Position numbers and translations under genes: made by a program. This document shows positions 45,339 through 55,269 of a stretch of 64,000 nt of DNA, in pieces (the first letter of the stretch is position 1; the number at the start of each line of letters is the position of its first letter). The notes beneath the pieces are model-generated. The model was not told the DNA's origin, did no database searches, and saw nothing but the letters and a program-made list of their open reading frames with translations. The stretch is from Sediminihaliea albiluteola. Lineage in GTDB: Bacteria; Pseudomonadota; Gammaproteobacteria; Pseudomonadales; Halieaceae. The DNA lies in contig NZ_JACFXU010000014.1 of assembly GCF_014077625.1 (NCBI RefSeq), positions 434,001 to 498,000 of the forward strand, in the 5' to 3' direction.

Positions 45339-46346
45339 ATGAGCCATTCTAATAATATTTTGCTTGACCGTTTTCAGCGACGCATTAACTATCTGCGCCT
45401 ATCGGTCACCGATCGCTGTGACTTCCGCTGTGTTTATTGCATGGCCGAAGATATGAACTTTTTACCGCGCAGCGAAGTACTAAGCTTAGAAGAGCTTTAC
45501 GAAGTCGCCAAGGTTTTCAGCACTTTAGGGGTCAGTAAGATCCGCCTCACCGGGGGCGAGCCCCTAGTGCGGCGCGATGTCCTCAAGCTGATAGAAAAGC
45601 TAGGCCAGCTTCCCGACTTGAAGCAGCTAGCCCTCACCACTAATGGTTCGCAATTGCAGCGCATGGCCGCCCCTTTACAACAGGCTGGCGTCACTAGCAT
45701 TAATATCAGCCTCGATAGCCTACAGCCCGCACGCTTCAAGAGCCTCACCCGCACTGGTGAGCTCAAGCAAGTCTTAGCGGGCATTGAGTCCGCCATTAAG
45801 GCCGGTTTTAAACGCATTAAACTCAACGCTGTCATGCTCAAAGGACGCAATGCAGACGAAGCCTTGGACTTATTGCGCTATGCTCGCTCACTGGCTATCG
45901 ATATAGCATTTATCGAAGAAATGCCCCTCGGGCAGATAGTGGAGCACGATCGCGCGCTGAGCCTGTGCTCCAGTGACGAACTTCAGCAAATAATCAACCA
46001 GGAGTTCCCTCTGAGCCCTGAGGGCGAGCCCGGCGGCAGCAGCGGGCCAGCGCGCTACTATCGCATGGGTAAGCACCCCACTCGAGTTGGCTTTATCTCC
46101 CCCCACAGCAACAATTTTTGCCACCTCTGCAATCGTGTACGACTGACTGCATCGGGGCGACTGTTACTCTGCTTGGGCAATGAGCATTCAGTGGATTTAC
46201 GCGAGGTACTGCGACGGCCCGACTATCACTCAAGTATGCTAAAAGAAGCCATTATCAAAGCCATGCAAATCAAACCCCTGCAGCATCATTTCAATGAGCC
46301 AGAGGCTACTGAAATTGTCCGCTTCATGAATATGACTGGCGGTTAA
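45339..46346 (+). CDS. moaA: GTP 3',8-cyclase (molybdenum cofactor biosynthesis)
   Basis: A 335-residue radical SAM enzyme that, with MoaC, converts GTP to cyclic pyranopterin monophosphate. The N-terminal 4Fe-4S cluster uses C27/C31/C34 (CDFRCVYC) and LTGGEPLVRRD is the SAM region; a C-terminal second cluster is NNFCHLCNRVRLT with a further Cys in LLCLG. The C-terminus lacks the usual terminal GG (ends MTGG), so the double-Gly tail is present. It heads the moxR-coxE unit (32 bases to the next gene). No other moa genes are nearby. Confidence 0.95.
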   Translation: MSHSNNILLDRFQRRINYLRLSVTDRCDFRCVYCMAEDMNFLPRSEVLSLEELYEVAKVFSTLGVSKIRLTGGEPLVRRDVLKLIEKLGQLPDLKQLALTTNGSQLQRMAAPLQQAGVTSINISLDSLQPARFKSLTRTGELKQVLAGIESAIKAGFKRIKLNAVMLKGRNADEALDLLRYARSLAIDIAFIEEMPLGQIVEHDRALSLCSSDELQQIINQEFPLSPEGEPGGSSGPARYYRMGKHPTRVGFISPHSNNFCHLCNRVRLTASGRLLLCLGNEHSVDLREVLRRPDYHSSMLKEAIIKAMQIKPLQHHFNEPEATEIVRFMNMTGG

Positions 46347-46378
46347 AAGACGCGGCAACAGCGATTCAAGGAGCTCAA

Positions 46379-47323
46379 TTGCAACAGCAGCACTTTCCCC
46401 AACTGGATTCCATCGAGCGTATTGAGCAAGGCTTTGAAGCCTTGGGCTATATTTGCAGTCCCAAAATCGCCACCGCTATCTTTTTGGCCTTTCAGTTACG
46501 CAAACCGATTCTCGTGGAAGGCCCACCTGGAGTAGGTAAAACCGAACTGGCCAAAACCTGCGCCGAATTATTAGCGCTGCCGTTGATTCGTTTACAGTGT
46601 TACGAGGGCTTAGACGAAGCCAAAGCGCTCTATGAGTGGAAGTACGGCAAGCAACTGCTGTACACCCAGGTACTGAAGGAAAAGCTCGGAGACCTACTGC
46701 AGGGAGCTCAGGGTTTAGCTGAGTCTGTCGAGCGCTTACACCAATTTAGCGATATCTTTTATTCAGAAAAATTTCTTGAGCCGCGCCCCCTGCTTAAAGC
46801 CATGCAGCAGGAACGCGGGGCCGTGCTGCTGATCGATGAAGTAGATAAATCTGATTACGAGTTTGAGTCACTGTTGCTAGAAACCCTCTCCGACTACCAA
46901 GTCTCAGTGCCAGAGATCGGCACCATCAAAGCCGAGGTAGCGCCGATGGTATTTTTAACGAGTAACAATGGCCGCGATTTATCCGACGCCTTAAAGCGTC
47001 GCTGCTTGCACTTACACATCCCCTTCCCCAGTGTCGAGCTAGAGCAGCGCATCGTATTGAGCCGCGTGCCAAATATCGACCAGAAATTGCGCCAGCAACT
47101 GGTTGATTTTGTACATCGTCTGCGCGATTTAGACTTAAAAAAAGCCCCAGCCGTTTCCGAAACTATCGATTGGGCGCGCAGCCTCTTATTGCTGCATGCA
47201 ACACAACTAGATGAAAGCTTAGTGCGCAGCACCTTAAACGTCCTACTGAAGTTTGAAGAGGACATTCAGAACGCAGAGTCAGATCTGCCGGCATTACTGC
47301 GACAAAGCAAAGTCGCGAGCTAG
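46379..47323 (+). CDS. MoxR-family AAA+ ATPase (CoxD-like)
   Basis: A 314-residue AAA+ ATPase with Walker A GPPGVGKTE, Walker B LLIDEVDKSD and a sensor-like FLTSNN. MoxR proteins act as chaperones that insert metals or cofactors and pair with von Willebrand A proteins. The start is TTG with AAGGAG 5 bases upstream. It follows moaA and precedes the CoxE-like VWA gene by 11 bases, the CoxD-CoxE arrangement used for CO-dehydrogenase maturation. A role in molybdoenzyme assembly is inferred. Confidence 0.88.
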   Translation: MQQQHFPQLDSIERIEQGFEALGYICSPKIATAIFLAFQLRKPILVEGPPGVGKTELAKTCAELLALPLIRLQCYEGLDEAKALYEWKYGKQLLYTQVLKEKLGDLLQGAQGLAESVERLHQFSDIFYSEKFLEPRPLLKAMQQERGAVLLIDEVDKSDYEFESLLLETLSDYQVSVPEIGTIKAEVAPMVFLTSNNGRDLSDALKRRCLHLHIPFPSVELEQRIVLSRVPNIDQKLRQQLVDFVHRLRDLDLKKAPAVSETIDWARSLLLLHATQLDESLVRSTLNVLLKFEEDIQNAESDLPALLRQSKVAS

Positions 47324-47334
47324 GGCAGCCCACT

Positions 47335-48762
47335 ATGCAATCGAGGCTCAGCGCTTTCATCCAAGTTCTGCGTAGCCACGATGTGCGCGTCTCTCCGGCA
47401 GAAACCCTTGATGCAATGGCTGTGGTGGCAGCGCTGGGTTACGCTAAGCGGCAGCAACTGCGCGATGGGCTGGCCATGAGCCTAGCCAAAACAGCTCGGG
47501 AAGAAGCCGTAGTACTGCGCTGTTTCGACTTATATTTCGAGCGGCAAATGGCTGACTTTAAAACCCGAGATACTGCACTCGGAGCAGACTTCAGCTCTGC
47601 ACAGAACCCGGAGCAAAGTGCAAGTGAACTCTCCGAGCTAGCCCCAAACTCGGCTAGCAGCGAGCGACAGGAATTGGAGCAAGCTGCGCAACATGACCCC
47701 GCATTAGAGGAGCTACTGCAGTCTGAGTTAATGCAGCACTTACTCGATAACAAACGCGCCGAACTCTCCTTAGCCATAGGCCAAGCTGCAGCAGAAGTCG
47801 GCCTCAATAATATCCAGCTGTTTACCCAGAAAGGCCAATACACCCGACGTATCCTCGACGCCTTAGGTGAAGAGGCCTTGCGCAAGGCTAGTCTGTCGCT
47901 AGAGCAAGCGGACAGTCCGCTGCTCGAGACTTTAGGCAGCTACCGCGACAAGCTGCGCCAGCAGGCTAGCGAGCACGTCGAACGCGAATACTTACTGTTA
48001 TCGGAAGGCCGCAACAGGCAGCTAAGTGATCAGCTGTTAAGCCGCACTCGCTTGAGTCATTTGGAAAACCGTTATTTACAACGAGTGCAAGAATTACTGC
48101 GCAAGATGGCGAAAAAACTCGCCGACAAGTATTCCCATAAGCCACGCCAAGGAACAAGAGGTCGACTGGATATGGCGCGCACACTGCGCGGCAGCATTGC
48201 CAACGACGGTCTCATGTTTGACACCTACTGGCGCCGCAAGCGCAAAGACAAAAGCCAGATTCTCGCCATTTGCGATGTGTCGGGCTCTGTCGCCGCCTAT
48301 GCAAAATTCTTGCTGCTATTTCTCTACAGCTTGCAGGATGTCCTGCCCAAAGTACGCAGCTTCGCGTTTTCCAGCCACTTAGCTGAAGTCAGCCAATTAT
48401 TTCGTGAACACTCAGTAGAGCGGGCAATAGAGCTAGCCAACTGGCGCTATGGCGGCGCCACGGATTACGGCGCCAGCCTGGTAGATTTTGCCAGGCTAGC
48501 CCTAGATGACATCAACCACAGCACAACTGTCATCATCCTCGGCGATGCAAGAAACAATGGCGGCGACCCGCGGCTCGATATTATGCAAAGTATCTATCAA
48601 CGCAGCCGGCGAGTCATTTGGCTCAACCCTGAATCGCGTCGCGCTTGGGGCAGTGGCGACTCCGAAATGCTGCGCTACCAGAGCGCCTGTCATTTAGTGG
48701 CAGAATGCAATAATCTACAACAACTTGAACGCATCGTAGACCAACTTCTCAAGCAGAACTGA
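47335..48762 (+). CDS. CoxE-like VWA-domain protein
   Basis: A 475-residue protein with an N-terminal helical, Glu/Ala-rich part and a C-terminal von Willebrand factor A domain. The metal-ion-dependent adhesion motif is DVSGS with GGATDYG as its threonine-bearing loop. It resembles CoxE, partner of MoxR-type ATPases. Middle residues about 80-240 are highly acidic and Gln-rich, unlike most CoxE. It lies 11 bases after the ATPase gene. Substrate metalloenzyme unknown. Confidence 0.85.
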   Translation: MQSRLSAFIQVLRSHDVRVSPAETLDAMAVVAALGYAKRQQLRDGLAMSLAKTAREEAVVLRCFDLYFERQMADFKTRDTALGADFSSAQNPEQSASELSELAPNSASSERQELEQAAQHDPALEELLQSELMQHLLDNKRAELSLAIGQAAAEVGLNNIQLFTQKGQYTRRILDALGEEALRKASLSLEQADSPLLETLGSYRDKLRQQASEHVEREYLLLSEGRNRQLSDQLLSRTRLSHLENRYLQRVQELLRKMAKKLADKYSHKPRQGTRGRLDMARTLRGSIANDGLMFDTYWRRKRKDKSQILAICDVSGSVAAYAKFLLLFLYSLQDVLPKVRSFAFSSHLAEVSQLFREHSVERAIELANWRYGGATDYGASLVDFARLALDDINHSTTVIILGDARNNGGDPRLDIMQSIYQRSRRVIWLNPESRRAWGSGDSEMLRYQSACHLVAECNNLQQLERIVDQLLKQN

Positions 48763-48766
48763 TGCC

Positions 48767-48979
48767 GTGGCTTATCTTTGTAAAGATTGTAGTTATCGCG
48801 GTACAAAAACCGCCCAAAACGGCGCATGCCCCGCTTGCGGCTCCTTTAATAGGGTATTAGAAGGAAGCGCGACGCCAGCGCCCGCCACTCCTCTCGCTGG
48901 CAAATATCGCGTGGCTATTTTGATTCTGACTTGGCTAGTGTTTATCGCTCTTATAGGCTGGAAATTCATCAAACAATAA
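48767..48979 (+). CDS. Small zinc-ribbon membrane protein
   Basis: A 70-residue protein from a GTG start 5 bases after the CoxE-like stop. Two CxxC pairs (CKDC near residue 5 and CPAC near residue 21) form a zinc ribbon; one C-terminal transmembrane helix (about residues 48-66) follows. It is the last gene of the moaA-moxR-coxE unit and could anchor a metal- or RNA-binding module at the membrane. No family name is recognised. Confidence 0.65.
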   Translation: MAYLCKDCSYRGTKTAQNGACPACGSFNRVLEGSATPAPATPLAGKYRVAILILTWLVFIALIGWKFIKQ

Positions 48980-49036
48980 AGCCCGTTTAACAGATATAGA
49001 TATCTCTAGCGCTAACCAAGCCGCAGACTTTACAGT

Positions 49037-50194
49037 TCAAAAGACCTTGGGTGGAAACGAAGCCCCATCATCTTCATCATCGAGAGACTCCAAGCTCAGT
49101 TCCATAGCTGCTTTGCTCTGATTAATACCGCTTTCTTTAGCCAGCTTAATTTTTAATCGCAAGTTGTTAGGTGAATCCGCGTTGCGCAAGGCCTCTTCTT
49201 CGTTAATCCGCCCCTCGCAATAAAGCTCAAATAGGGCCGTATCAAAGGTTTTCATGCCAGCATTTTCAGACTTTGCCATGACATCTTTAATGCCATCAAT
49301 ATCTCCTTTAACAATGAGATCTGCCACCATTGGTGTCCCCAGCAAAACCTCAATAGCGGCAACACGCTTACCGTCTACGCTTGGAACTAGGCGCTGTGAC
49401 ACAAAAGCCTGAAGGTTTAGCGACAGATCCATTAGCAGCTGTGGCCGACGCTCCTCTGGAAAGAAATTAACGATACGATCTAGTGCTTGGTTAGCGTTAT
49501 TGGCATGTAGCGTCGACAGACACAAATGACCCGTTTCAGCAAAAGCGAGCGCGTGCTCCATTGTTTCACGGTCGCGTATTTCACCAATCAAGATGACATC
49601 CGGTGCCTGTCGCAGAGTATTTTTAAGTGCGTTGTACCAACTGCGCGTATCCACGCCCACCTCGCGCTGGCTAACAATGCACTTTTTATGCTCGTGAACG
49701 TATTCCACAGGGTCTTCAATGGTGACAATATGGCCACTGCTATTGCTGTTGCGATAATCGAGCAAGGCAGCTAGAGAAGTCGACTTGCCCGAACCTGTCG
49801 CGCCAATAAGTAAGACTAGGCCGCGTTTGCGCATCATGACTTCAGGCAAAATAGCTGGCAGGCCCAAGCTTTCCCAGCTAGGGATTAGCGACACAATATT
49901 CCGCGCAACAATACTGACCTCGTTACGCTGCACAAAGATATTCACTCGTAAACGACCATAGCCAGGAATTGAAGTGGCTAGATTCATCTCCAGCTCCTGC
50001 TCAAACTCCTTGCGCTGAGCGTCATCCATCAGCTCATAGGCGATCTGCTTAATTTCGCCGGGCTGCAGAATCGCATCTTCAATAGGCCGTAAGCTGCCGT
50101 CAAATTTCGCACTAGGTGGCGCTCCGGTGCTCAAATACAGATCCGAGCCATCGTTAGTCGCAAGAAATTTTAACCACTCTGTTAATCGCTGCAC
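49037..50194 (-). CDS. pilU: PilT/PilU-type pilus retraction ATPase
   Basis: A 385-residue hexameric ATPase of type IV pili. Walker A is GATGSGKST, followed by the Asp box VTIEDPVEYVHEH, Walker B LIGEIRDRETM and the His box LSTLHANNANQALDRI. Length and the C-terminal MQTF-like TFDTALFELY region favour PilU over PilT. I start at the GTG at 50194, with GGGGA 8 bases upstream; the TTG at 50218 lacks one. It is alone; pilT and other pil genes are outside the window. It powers retraction with PilT. Confidence 0.85.
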   Translation of the reverse strand: MQRLTEWLKFLATNDGSDLYLSTGAPPSAKFDGSLRPIEDAILQPGEIKQIAYELMDDAQRKEFEQELEMNLATSIPGYGRLRVNIFVQRNEVSIVARNIVSLIPSWESLGLPAILPEVMMRKRGLVLLIGATGSGKSTSLAALLDYRNSNSSGHIVTIEDPVEYVHEHKKCIVSQREVGVDTRSWYNALKNTLRQAPDVILIGEIRDRETMEHALAFAETGHLCLSTLHANNANQALDRIVNFFPEERRPQLLMDLSLNLQAFVSQRLVPSVDGKRVAAIEVLLGTPMVADLIVKGDIDGIKDVMAKSENAGMKTFDTALFELYCEGRINEEEALRNADSPNNLRLKIKLAKESGINQSKAAMELSLESLDDEDDGASFPPKVF

Positions 50195-50347
50195 GCTATC
50201 TGTCCCCTGCACAAGCAAGATTAATAATTATTATCTGTCACCTTAATCGCAGGGAGGCTGCTAGTTCTGCTGTCCCAGTTTGGCGATCGCAGCAAGAAAC
50301 GCTACCACAGCGCATTGTGAACTGCAGCAAATAGTGCTTTGCCTTGC

Positions 50348-52105
50348 TTAGAAGCGGTCTTTTACTGTGAGCAGCAGCTGCACATCATCAACATCGTCGT
50401 CCCTCATAAAAGGAAATGCTAAATCAATGTGTATCACAGCACTTTTTTCTGCTCGACTAGAGTTCAAGCGCAGGCCAATACCTGCATCTGCCAGTACATC
50501 ACCATTGGAGCCATTATCCTCGCTCTGATACCAGGCGCGCCCGACATCGATAAATGCCGCCAGACCAACTCGGAATAGGCGGAAAGGATGCCAATCAGAG
50601 TAATAGCGCTGCTCCAGCGTCCACACCACCGACCGGTCGCCGACCTGGTAGTTGCGATCGTAGCCGCGCAGACCATTTTCTCCGCCTAAAGTCACCTGCT
50701 TTTCTGCCGTCAGGCCATCGCTGTAGTCCACACGCAGGCCACTATAAAGTAACCAATTACGGCTCTGCTTAAAGTGATAGCGGGTCTCTAGCTGCCACCA
50801 TAGATTCTCAAATGACTCATCATCGAGCGTCCAAAAGCCCGACAATTGCGTTTCAAAAACCCACAGGTACTTGGAGGTCGCTGTCAGCGTATTGAGATAG
50901 CGAGCATCAATGACTAGCTGGTCCCGTGTCGCGCCAAAGCTCTCGCCCGACCAACCCAAACTCCAGCGGTAGCGCTCACCGACAAAAACGTCCTCGGTGC
51001 GCCCTAGGTACTGAAAGTTATGCAGCTCAATAAACTCGTCCTCAACCGACTGATAGCCTATGAAAGGATAACTATAAACTCGGTCTTCGGGTAAAGCATC
51101 GGGCGGCCTTCGAGAGTCACTGTAGCTAAACTCATGGTTTTGATATTGGTAACCAAATAGCCAGCGATCAACGCGCTTATCAACTTCAGTGTGGGCGGCA
51201 ATGCCGCCGTAGATGCGATAGTCTTCGCGCTCATGTTGAAATTCAGCAACTTTATCACCGCGAAACCAAAGTTTTTCCTCCTGCTTTTGCTGTTCAACCT
51301 GCCCACCAGCTGCCCACTTTTCGTAGACCGAAAAAAACGGCCGCTCAAGGCGCAAACTGTGATCATAACCATCATCATTATCGGTGAAACGCAGGCGGCC
51401 CTCCCAGCGAGAACCAAGTATCGAAGGGTCGCTATAACCCAGGGTGTAACCGGATCGGTCGCCATCCTTGTCATACTCAAGCAAGACCTGCTTACCAGTG
51501 CCGAGGAAGTTACTGTCTCTAAAGCCTAGCGCTGAGGAGTTTTCGCCACCACTGCGCCCAAAGGAGATCGACGGCGTAAAAGTCCAGATGTCACGCGTTA
51601 TGACCTCAATATCCACCTCGTTACCGCACCAGCGCCATGGCCGCACTGTCGCATCGTAGATAAACTTCAGATTGCGCAGAATTCGCTCAGACTCCTCTGC
51701 GCGATGCTGTTCAAATACAGAGCCTTCCTCTAGTAGCAAATGATCATTCAGCACCCACTCACGGGTAACCGAATGAAAGTCATTGGCCCAATTGTAGATC
51801 CAGTTATTTTCAAGCGGGTCGTCACGGTCAAACACTGAAAAGCGCTGGTAGCGAATACTGCGCACGATCAGGCCTTGCGGCAAACGCTTCTCCAGCGCAT
51901 CGTGCTCAGGCGAGGGCTGAAAACGAAAACTCTCTGAAGCAGCTTGCTCTGGCACCTCGACACAGGCCTCTTCAGCATTAACGCTCAAAGGGCTAGCGAG
52001 GTAAAACAAAGTCAGCACAACAGCCAAGCAAAACATGCTTCGCGAGGGGGTTGAAGCCTGAGGGGAACTGGTGCTTGACGCACTTACTTTAGAGTAGTTC
52101 AGCAT
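50348..52105 (-). CDS. BamA/TamA-family outer-membrane protein
   Basis: A 585-residue protein with a signal peptide (cleavage near VNA-EE, residue 47 from ATG 52105), a short N-terminal domain with one POTRA-like segment, and a C-terminal beta-barrel of the bacterial surface antigen type that ends in aromatic Phe (VKDRF). Alternating hydrophobic strands and GxxG turns (GENGLRGYDRNYQVGDRS) are visible. It would insert in the outer membrane. The ATG at 52105 is preferred to a TTG at 52141. Neighbours pilU and gshA give no functional clue. Confidence 0.8.
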   Translation of the reverse strand: MLNYSKVSASSTSSPQASTPSRSMFCLAVVLTLFYLASPLSVNAEEACVEVPEQAASESFRFQPSPEHDALEKRLPQGLIVRSIRYQRFSVFDRDDPLENNWIYNWANDFHSVTREWVLNDHLLLEEGSVFEQHRAEESERILRNLKFIYDATVRPWRWCGNEVDIEVITRDIWTFTPSISFGRSGGENSSALGFRDSNFLGTGKQVLLEYDKDGDRSGYTLGYSDPSILGSRWEGRLRFTDNDDGYDHSLRLERPFFSVYEKWAAGGQVEQQKQEEKLWFRGDKVAEFQHEREDYRIYGGIAAHTEVDKRVDRWLFGYQYQNHEFSYSDSRRPPDALPEDRVYSYPFIGYQSVEDEFIELHNFQYLGRTEDVFVGERYRWSLGWSGESFGATRDQLVIDARYLNTLTATSKYLWVFETQLSGFWTLDDESFENLWWQLETRYHFKQSRNWLLYSGLRVDYSDGLTAEKQVTLGGENGLRGYDRNYQVGDRSVVWTLEQRYYSDWHPFRLFRVGLAAFIDVGRAWYQSEDNGSNGDVLADAGIGLRLNSSRAEKSAVIHIDLAFPFMRDDDVDDVQLLLTVKDRF

Positions 52106-52299
52106 GCTTCTAACGATAGCCCTACTGCGCCATGCGCACAATATCCCATTGGTGATAATTACTGGGCACTTTGCCAGCTAAAAAGTCGTCGCTGTACTCA
52201 GCGTAATGGGGGCGATAAACTTGCTCCCGGTTTGGCTGCGTCCGGTCATACTGGGGTGCATTGCCGTTTCGGCGCACCTCTCAACATAAGGAGTGTTCC

Positions 52300-53886
52300 G
52301 TGTCACCTCAGCTACAACAACATTTAACATCCCTCTCTAGCCCGGCAATGCAAGATTTGCTGCGCCGTATCAATCGCGGCATTGAGAAAGAGAGCCTGCG
52401 CATTAACCCCGCAGGTAAACTGGCGCTGACACCGCATCCGGCAGCCTTGGGCGCGCCCCTTACCCACCCATCGATTACCACCGACTATTCAGAAGCACTG
52501 CTTGAATTCATTACTCCTGTTGATAGCAGTGTAGAAAACACACTGAAAACACTGGAAGATATTCACCGCTACGTCTACCAGCAGCTAGATGATGAGATAC
52601 TGTGGAGCACTTCCATGCCCTGCATTGTCTCCGGCGATGACAGCATTCCAGTGGCTAAGTACGGCAGCTCAAACGTAGCGCGCATGAAAACTGTCTATCG
52701 CTACGGACTCGGCCATCGCTATGGCCGGCCAATGCAGACGATTGCCGGTATCCATTACAACTTTTCAATGCCAGAACAGTATTGGGAGCAGGAATGGCGT
52801 TCAGCCGCTGCGCCTGGCAGCTTAAAAGACTGGATTACAGAACGTTACCTAGGGCTGATCCGCAATTTCCACCGCTACTCTTGGTTGCTAATCTATTTGT
52901 TCGGCGCTTCGCCAGCCCTCTGCTCTAGTTTCTTAAAAGGGCGTGATGAGCATGGTTTACAGGCCTTTGATGAGCAAAGCAAAACCCTCTATCTGCCTCA
53001 TGCGACCTCACTGCGCATGGGCGACTTAGGTTACAACAGCGCCGCACAGCGCGGCTTGAGTGTGTGCTACAACTCTTTGGATAACTATATTGATACGCTG
53101 CGCTCTGCCATCATGCAGCCGCATCCGGACTACGCGCAATTTGCCAGTGGCCAAAATGGTCAGTACCAGCAGTTAAACGACAGCTTGCTGCAGATTGAAA
53201 ATGAGTTCTACAGCACGATCCGGCCCAAGCGAGTAGCCCGCTCTGGTGAGCCTCCGCTGCGCGCCCTGCGCCGCGGCGGCATTGAATATATTGAAGTGCG
53301 CTGTATCGACGTATCGCCCTTCACCGCAGTGGGCATTGATGCCGCGCAAGCACGCTTTCTCGACACCTTCTTGCTGTTCTGCCTCATACAAGATAGTCCG
53401 CGCTGCGATAATGCTGAACAGCAACGCCTCGATAGCAACCTCAAAACGGTCGTCAACCGAGGCCGGGAACCTGGGCTGCGTTTGCAGACTCCTAGCGGCG
53501 AAAAAAGCCTGCGCGACTGGGGAAATGAGCTGTTCGAGGGTATTAGCGAAGTAGCTAAACTACTCGACCAGGCTCACGGCTGCGAACTATACAGCGAATC
53601 AGTGGCCGCAGAGCGCGGTAAAATCGAGGACGCCGAACTGACCCCCTCGGCGCGAGTGCTGCGGGAAATGCGCGAGCGCGAACTCCCTTTTTTCCGACTC
53701 GCAATGGCTTATAGTGAGCACTGGGCCGAGCACTTCCGCAGCCAGCCCTTAGATGCGGCAGCTCTGGCTCGCTTTGAGCAGCAGAAAGCCAAGTCTCTGC
53801 AAGCGCACGCGGCTACCGAAAGTGGCGACAGCATCAGCTTCGATGAATACTTGCAGCAGTTTTACGCCCAATATGAGGCGCTCTAG
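52300..53886 (+). CDS. gshA: Glutamate-cysteine ligase
   Basis: A 528-residue enzyme making gamma-glutamylcysteine, the first step of glutathione synthesis. Family motifs include GIEKESLRI near residue 27 and NFSMPEQYW, and the ATP-binding region SFLKGRDEH. The start is a GTG at 52300 with AAGGAG 7 bases upstream; the earlier TTG at 52261 is rejected. acpH follows after 30 bases. Confidence 0.95.
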   Translation: MSPQLQQHLTSLSSPAMQDLLRRINRGIEKESLRINPAGKLALTPHPAALGAPLTHPSITTDYSEALLEFITPVDSSVENTLKTLEDIHRYVYQQLDDEILWSTSMPCIVSGDDSIPVAKYGSSNVARMKTVYRYGLGHRYGRPMQTIAGIHYNFSMPEQYWEQEWRSAAAPGSLKDWITERYLGLIRNFHRYSWLLIYLFGASPALCSSFLKGRDEHGLQAFDEQSKTLYLPHATSLRMGDLGYNSAAQRGLSVCYNSLDNYIDTLRSAIMQPHPDYAQFASGQNGQYQQLNDSLLQIENEFYSTIRPKRVARSGEPPLRALRRGGIEYIEVRCIDVSPFTAVGIDAAQARFLDTFLLFCLIQDSPRCDNAEQQRLDSNLKTVVNRGREPGLRLQTPSGEKSLRDWGNELFEGISEVAKLLDQAHGCELYSESVAAERGKIEDAELTPSARVLREMRERELPFFRLAMAYSEHWAEHFRSQPLDAAALARFEQQKAKSLQAHAATESGDSISFDEYLQQFYAQYEAL

Positions 53887-53916
53887 GATCTTCGCTGCCC
53901 ACAGGTCACTGCTACG

Positions 53917-54510
53917 ATGAACTTCCTCGCCCACTTCCAACTCGCCTGGCCCGATCCGGGACTGGTGGCGGGCGCCCTGGATGGCGAGTACCGCAAAGGC
54001 CTGTTGCGGGGCGAGCTCAGTAGCGACCTAGAAGCGGGTATTCGCCTGCACCGGCGTATTGATGCATATACTGACCACCACCCTCTGATCTGCGAGTTGC
54101 GCAGGCAGTTTCCCAGTCATCTGCGGCGCTATGCTGGGATTCTGATCGACCTCAGTTTTGATTATTTTTTAACACACCATTGGCAGCGCTATAGCGAGCT
54201 CACGCTGAGCAGTTTTAATCGCTCAACCTACCAGCTACTGCAAGCGCGTGAGGCAGAACTAAGCCCCGGCGCCAGCCGCATGCTGACTCGGCTCTTAGAT
54301 TACGACATTTTGAACTGCTATCACCGCTGGGACGCCGTGACCGGTAGTGCCGCCCAAATTGGCACGCGCCTGCGCCGAGGGAACCCGCTGGAAGGCATTG
54401 CAGAGGACTTAGAAGCTCTACGCCACACACTAGAACTTACCTTCTTGGACTTCTACCCTGAATTGGCGGCCTTTAGCGCTGAGCAACGTCAGCAACTCAA
54501 TCAAGTATGA
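53917..54510 (+). CDS. acpH: ACP phosphodiesterase-like protein
   Basis: A 197-residue protein of the AcpH (DUF479) family, which removes the phosphopantetheine group of acyl carrier protein. The N-terminus MNFLAHFQLA, the GIRLHRRIDAYTDHHP metal-binding segment and DYFLTHHW match E. coli AcpH in order and spacing. It follows gshA and precedes dsbB. Confidence 0.85.
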   Translation: MNFLAHFQLAWPDPGLVAGALDGEYRKGLLRGELSSDLEAGIRLHRRIDAYTDHHPLICELRRQFPSHLRRYAGILIDLSFDYFLTHHWQRYSELTLSSFNRSTYQLLQAREAELSPGASRMLTRLLDYDILNCYHRWDAVTGSAAQIGTRLRRGNPLEGIAEDLEALRHTLELTFLDFYPELAAFSAEQRQQLNQV

Positions 54511-54593
54511 TGCGCTGAAGATTGCTTCACAGGCTAAAAGCACCTAAGTTACGCAGCCTAACTGATTAGCCATACATTCGAGGATTCCATCCC

Positions 54594-55100
54594 ATGTCGC
54601 AGCTCCCATCACCCCGCTTGGTTTTCTTCGGTCTAGCGCTGCTAGCCCTGCTGGCCATGCTGTTCGCCTACTACTACCTGCAACTGCACCTGGGCTTGCC
54701 ACCTTGCCCTCTGTGTATGACCCAGCGGGTTGCGGTAGTGGCTGGAGGCCTCATCGCTCTACTGGCTGCCATTCACAACCCTATCCACTGGGGCCGCCGT
54801 GTGTATGCCTTGGGCTGCGTGATTGCCGCAGGCTTTGGCAGCGCCATCGCCGGGCGCCACGTCTGGCTACAACACCTGCCAGAAGATCAAGTACCAGCCT
54901 GCGGTCCCAGCCTGTCCTACATGCTAGAAACACTGCCCTTCTCAGAAACTATCAGCTTGGTATTAATGGGAGACGGCAATTGCGCCGAGACGGTCTGGAC
55001 CTTTATGGGGCTAAGTATTCCCGAGCAAACTCTGGGCTTATTTATCGTGATTCTAGCCCTGAGCCTATGGCAGTTACTGCGTAGCTCGCCCCGAGGCTAA
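54594..55100 (+). CDS. dsbB: Disulfide bond formation protein B
   Basis: A 168-residue quinone-linked membrane protein with four transmembrane helices that reoxidises DsbA. The redox pairs are C38/C41 (CPLC) and C103/C130 (ACGPSL and GNCAE). Typical FMGLSIPEQTLGLF ends the last loop. AGGAT lies near the start. Confidence 0.93.
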   Translation: MSQLPSPRLVFFGLALLALLAMLFAYYYLQLHLGLPPCPLCMTQRVAVVAGGLIALLAAIHNPIHWGRRVYALGCVIAAGFGSAIAGRHVWLQHLPEDQVPACGPSLSYMLETLPFSETISLVLMGDGNCAETVWTFMGLSIPEQTLGLFIVILALSLWQLLRSSPRG

Positions 55101-55189
55101 TCGCGGGCGCGCTGTGAGGCTGGAGCTAATCGCTTTGCTCATAGACAGAGCCGCACTTAAACACCCCACAAAGACTGTCTAAATTAGCC

Positions 55190-55245
55190 AGCAAAACGGT
55201 TTTTGCTAAGCCATAAACAAGTCCGGCGCCTAATCGCGGCGCCGG
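55190..55245 (-). terminator. Two hairpins in the convergent dsbB/FKBP gap
   Basis: CCGGCGCC / GGCGCCGG (55223-55245, loop TAATCGC) and AGCAAAA / TTTTGCT (55190-55207, loop CGGT). The first is GC-rich and lies 25 bases beyond the FKBP stop on the minus strand; the second has its own T-run. Confidence 0.5.
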
Positions 55246-55269
55246 TACTCTTTAACTGCTGCTAAGTGA

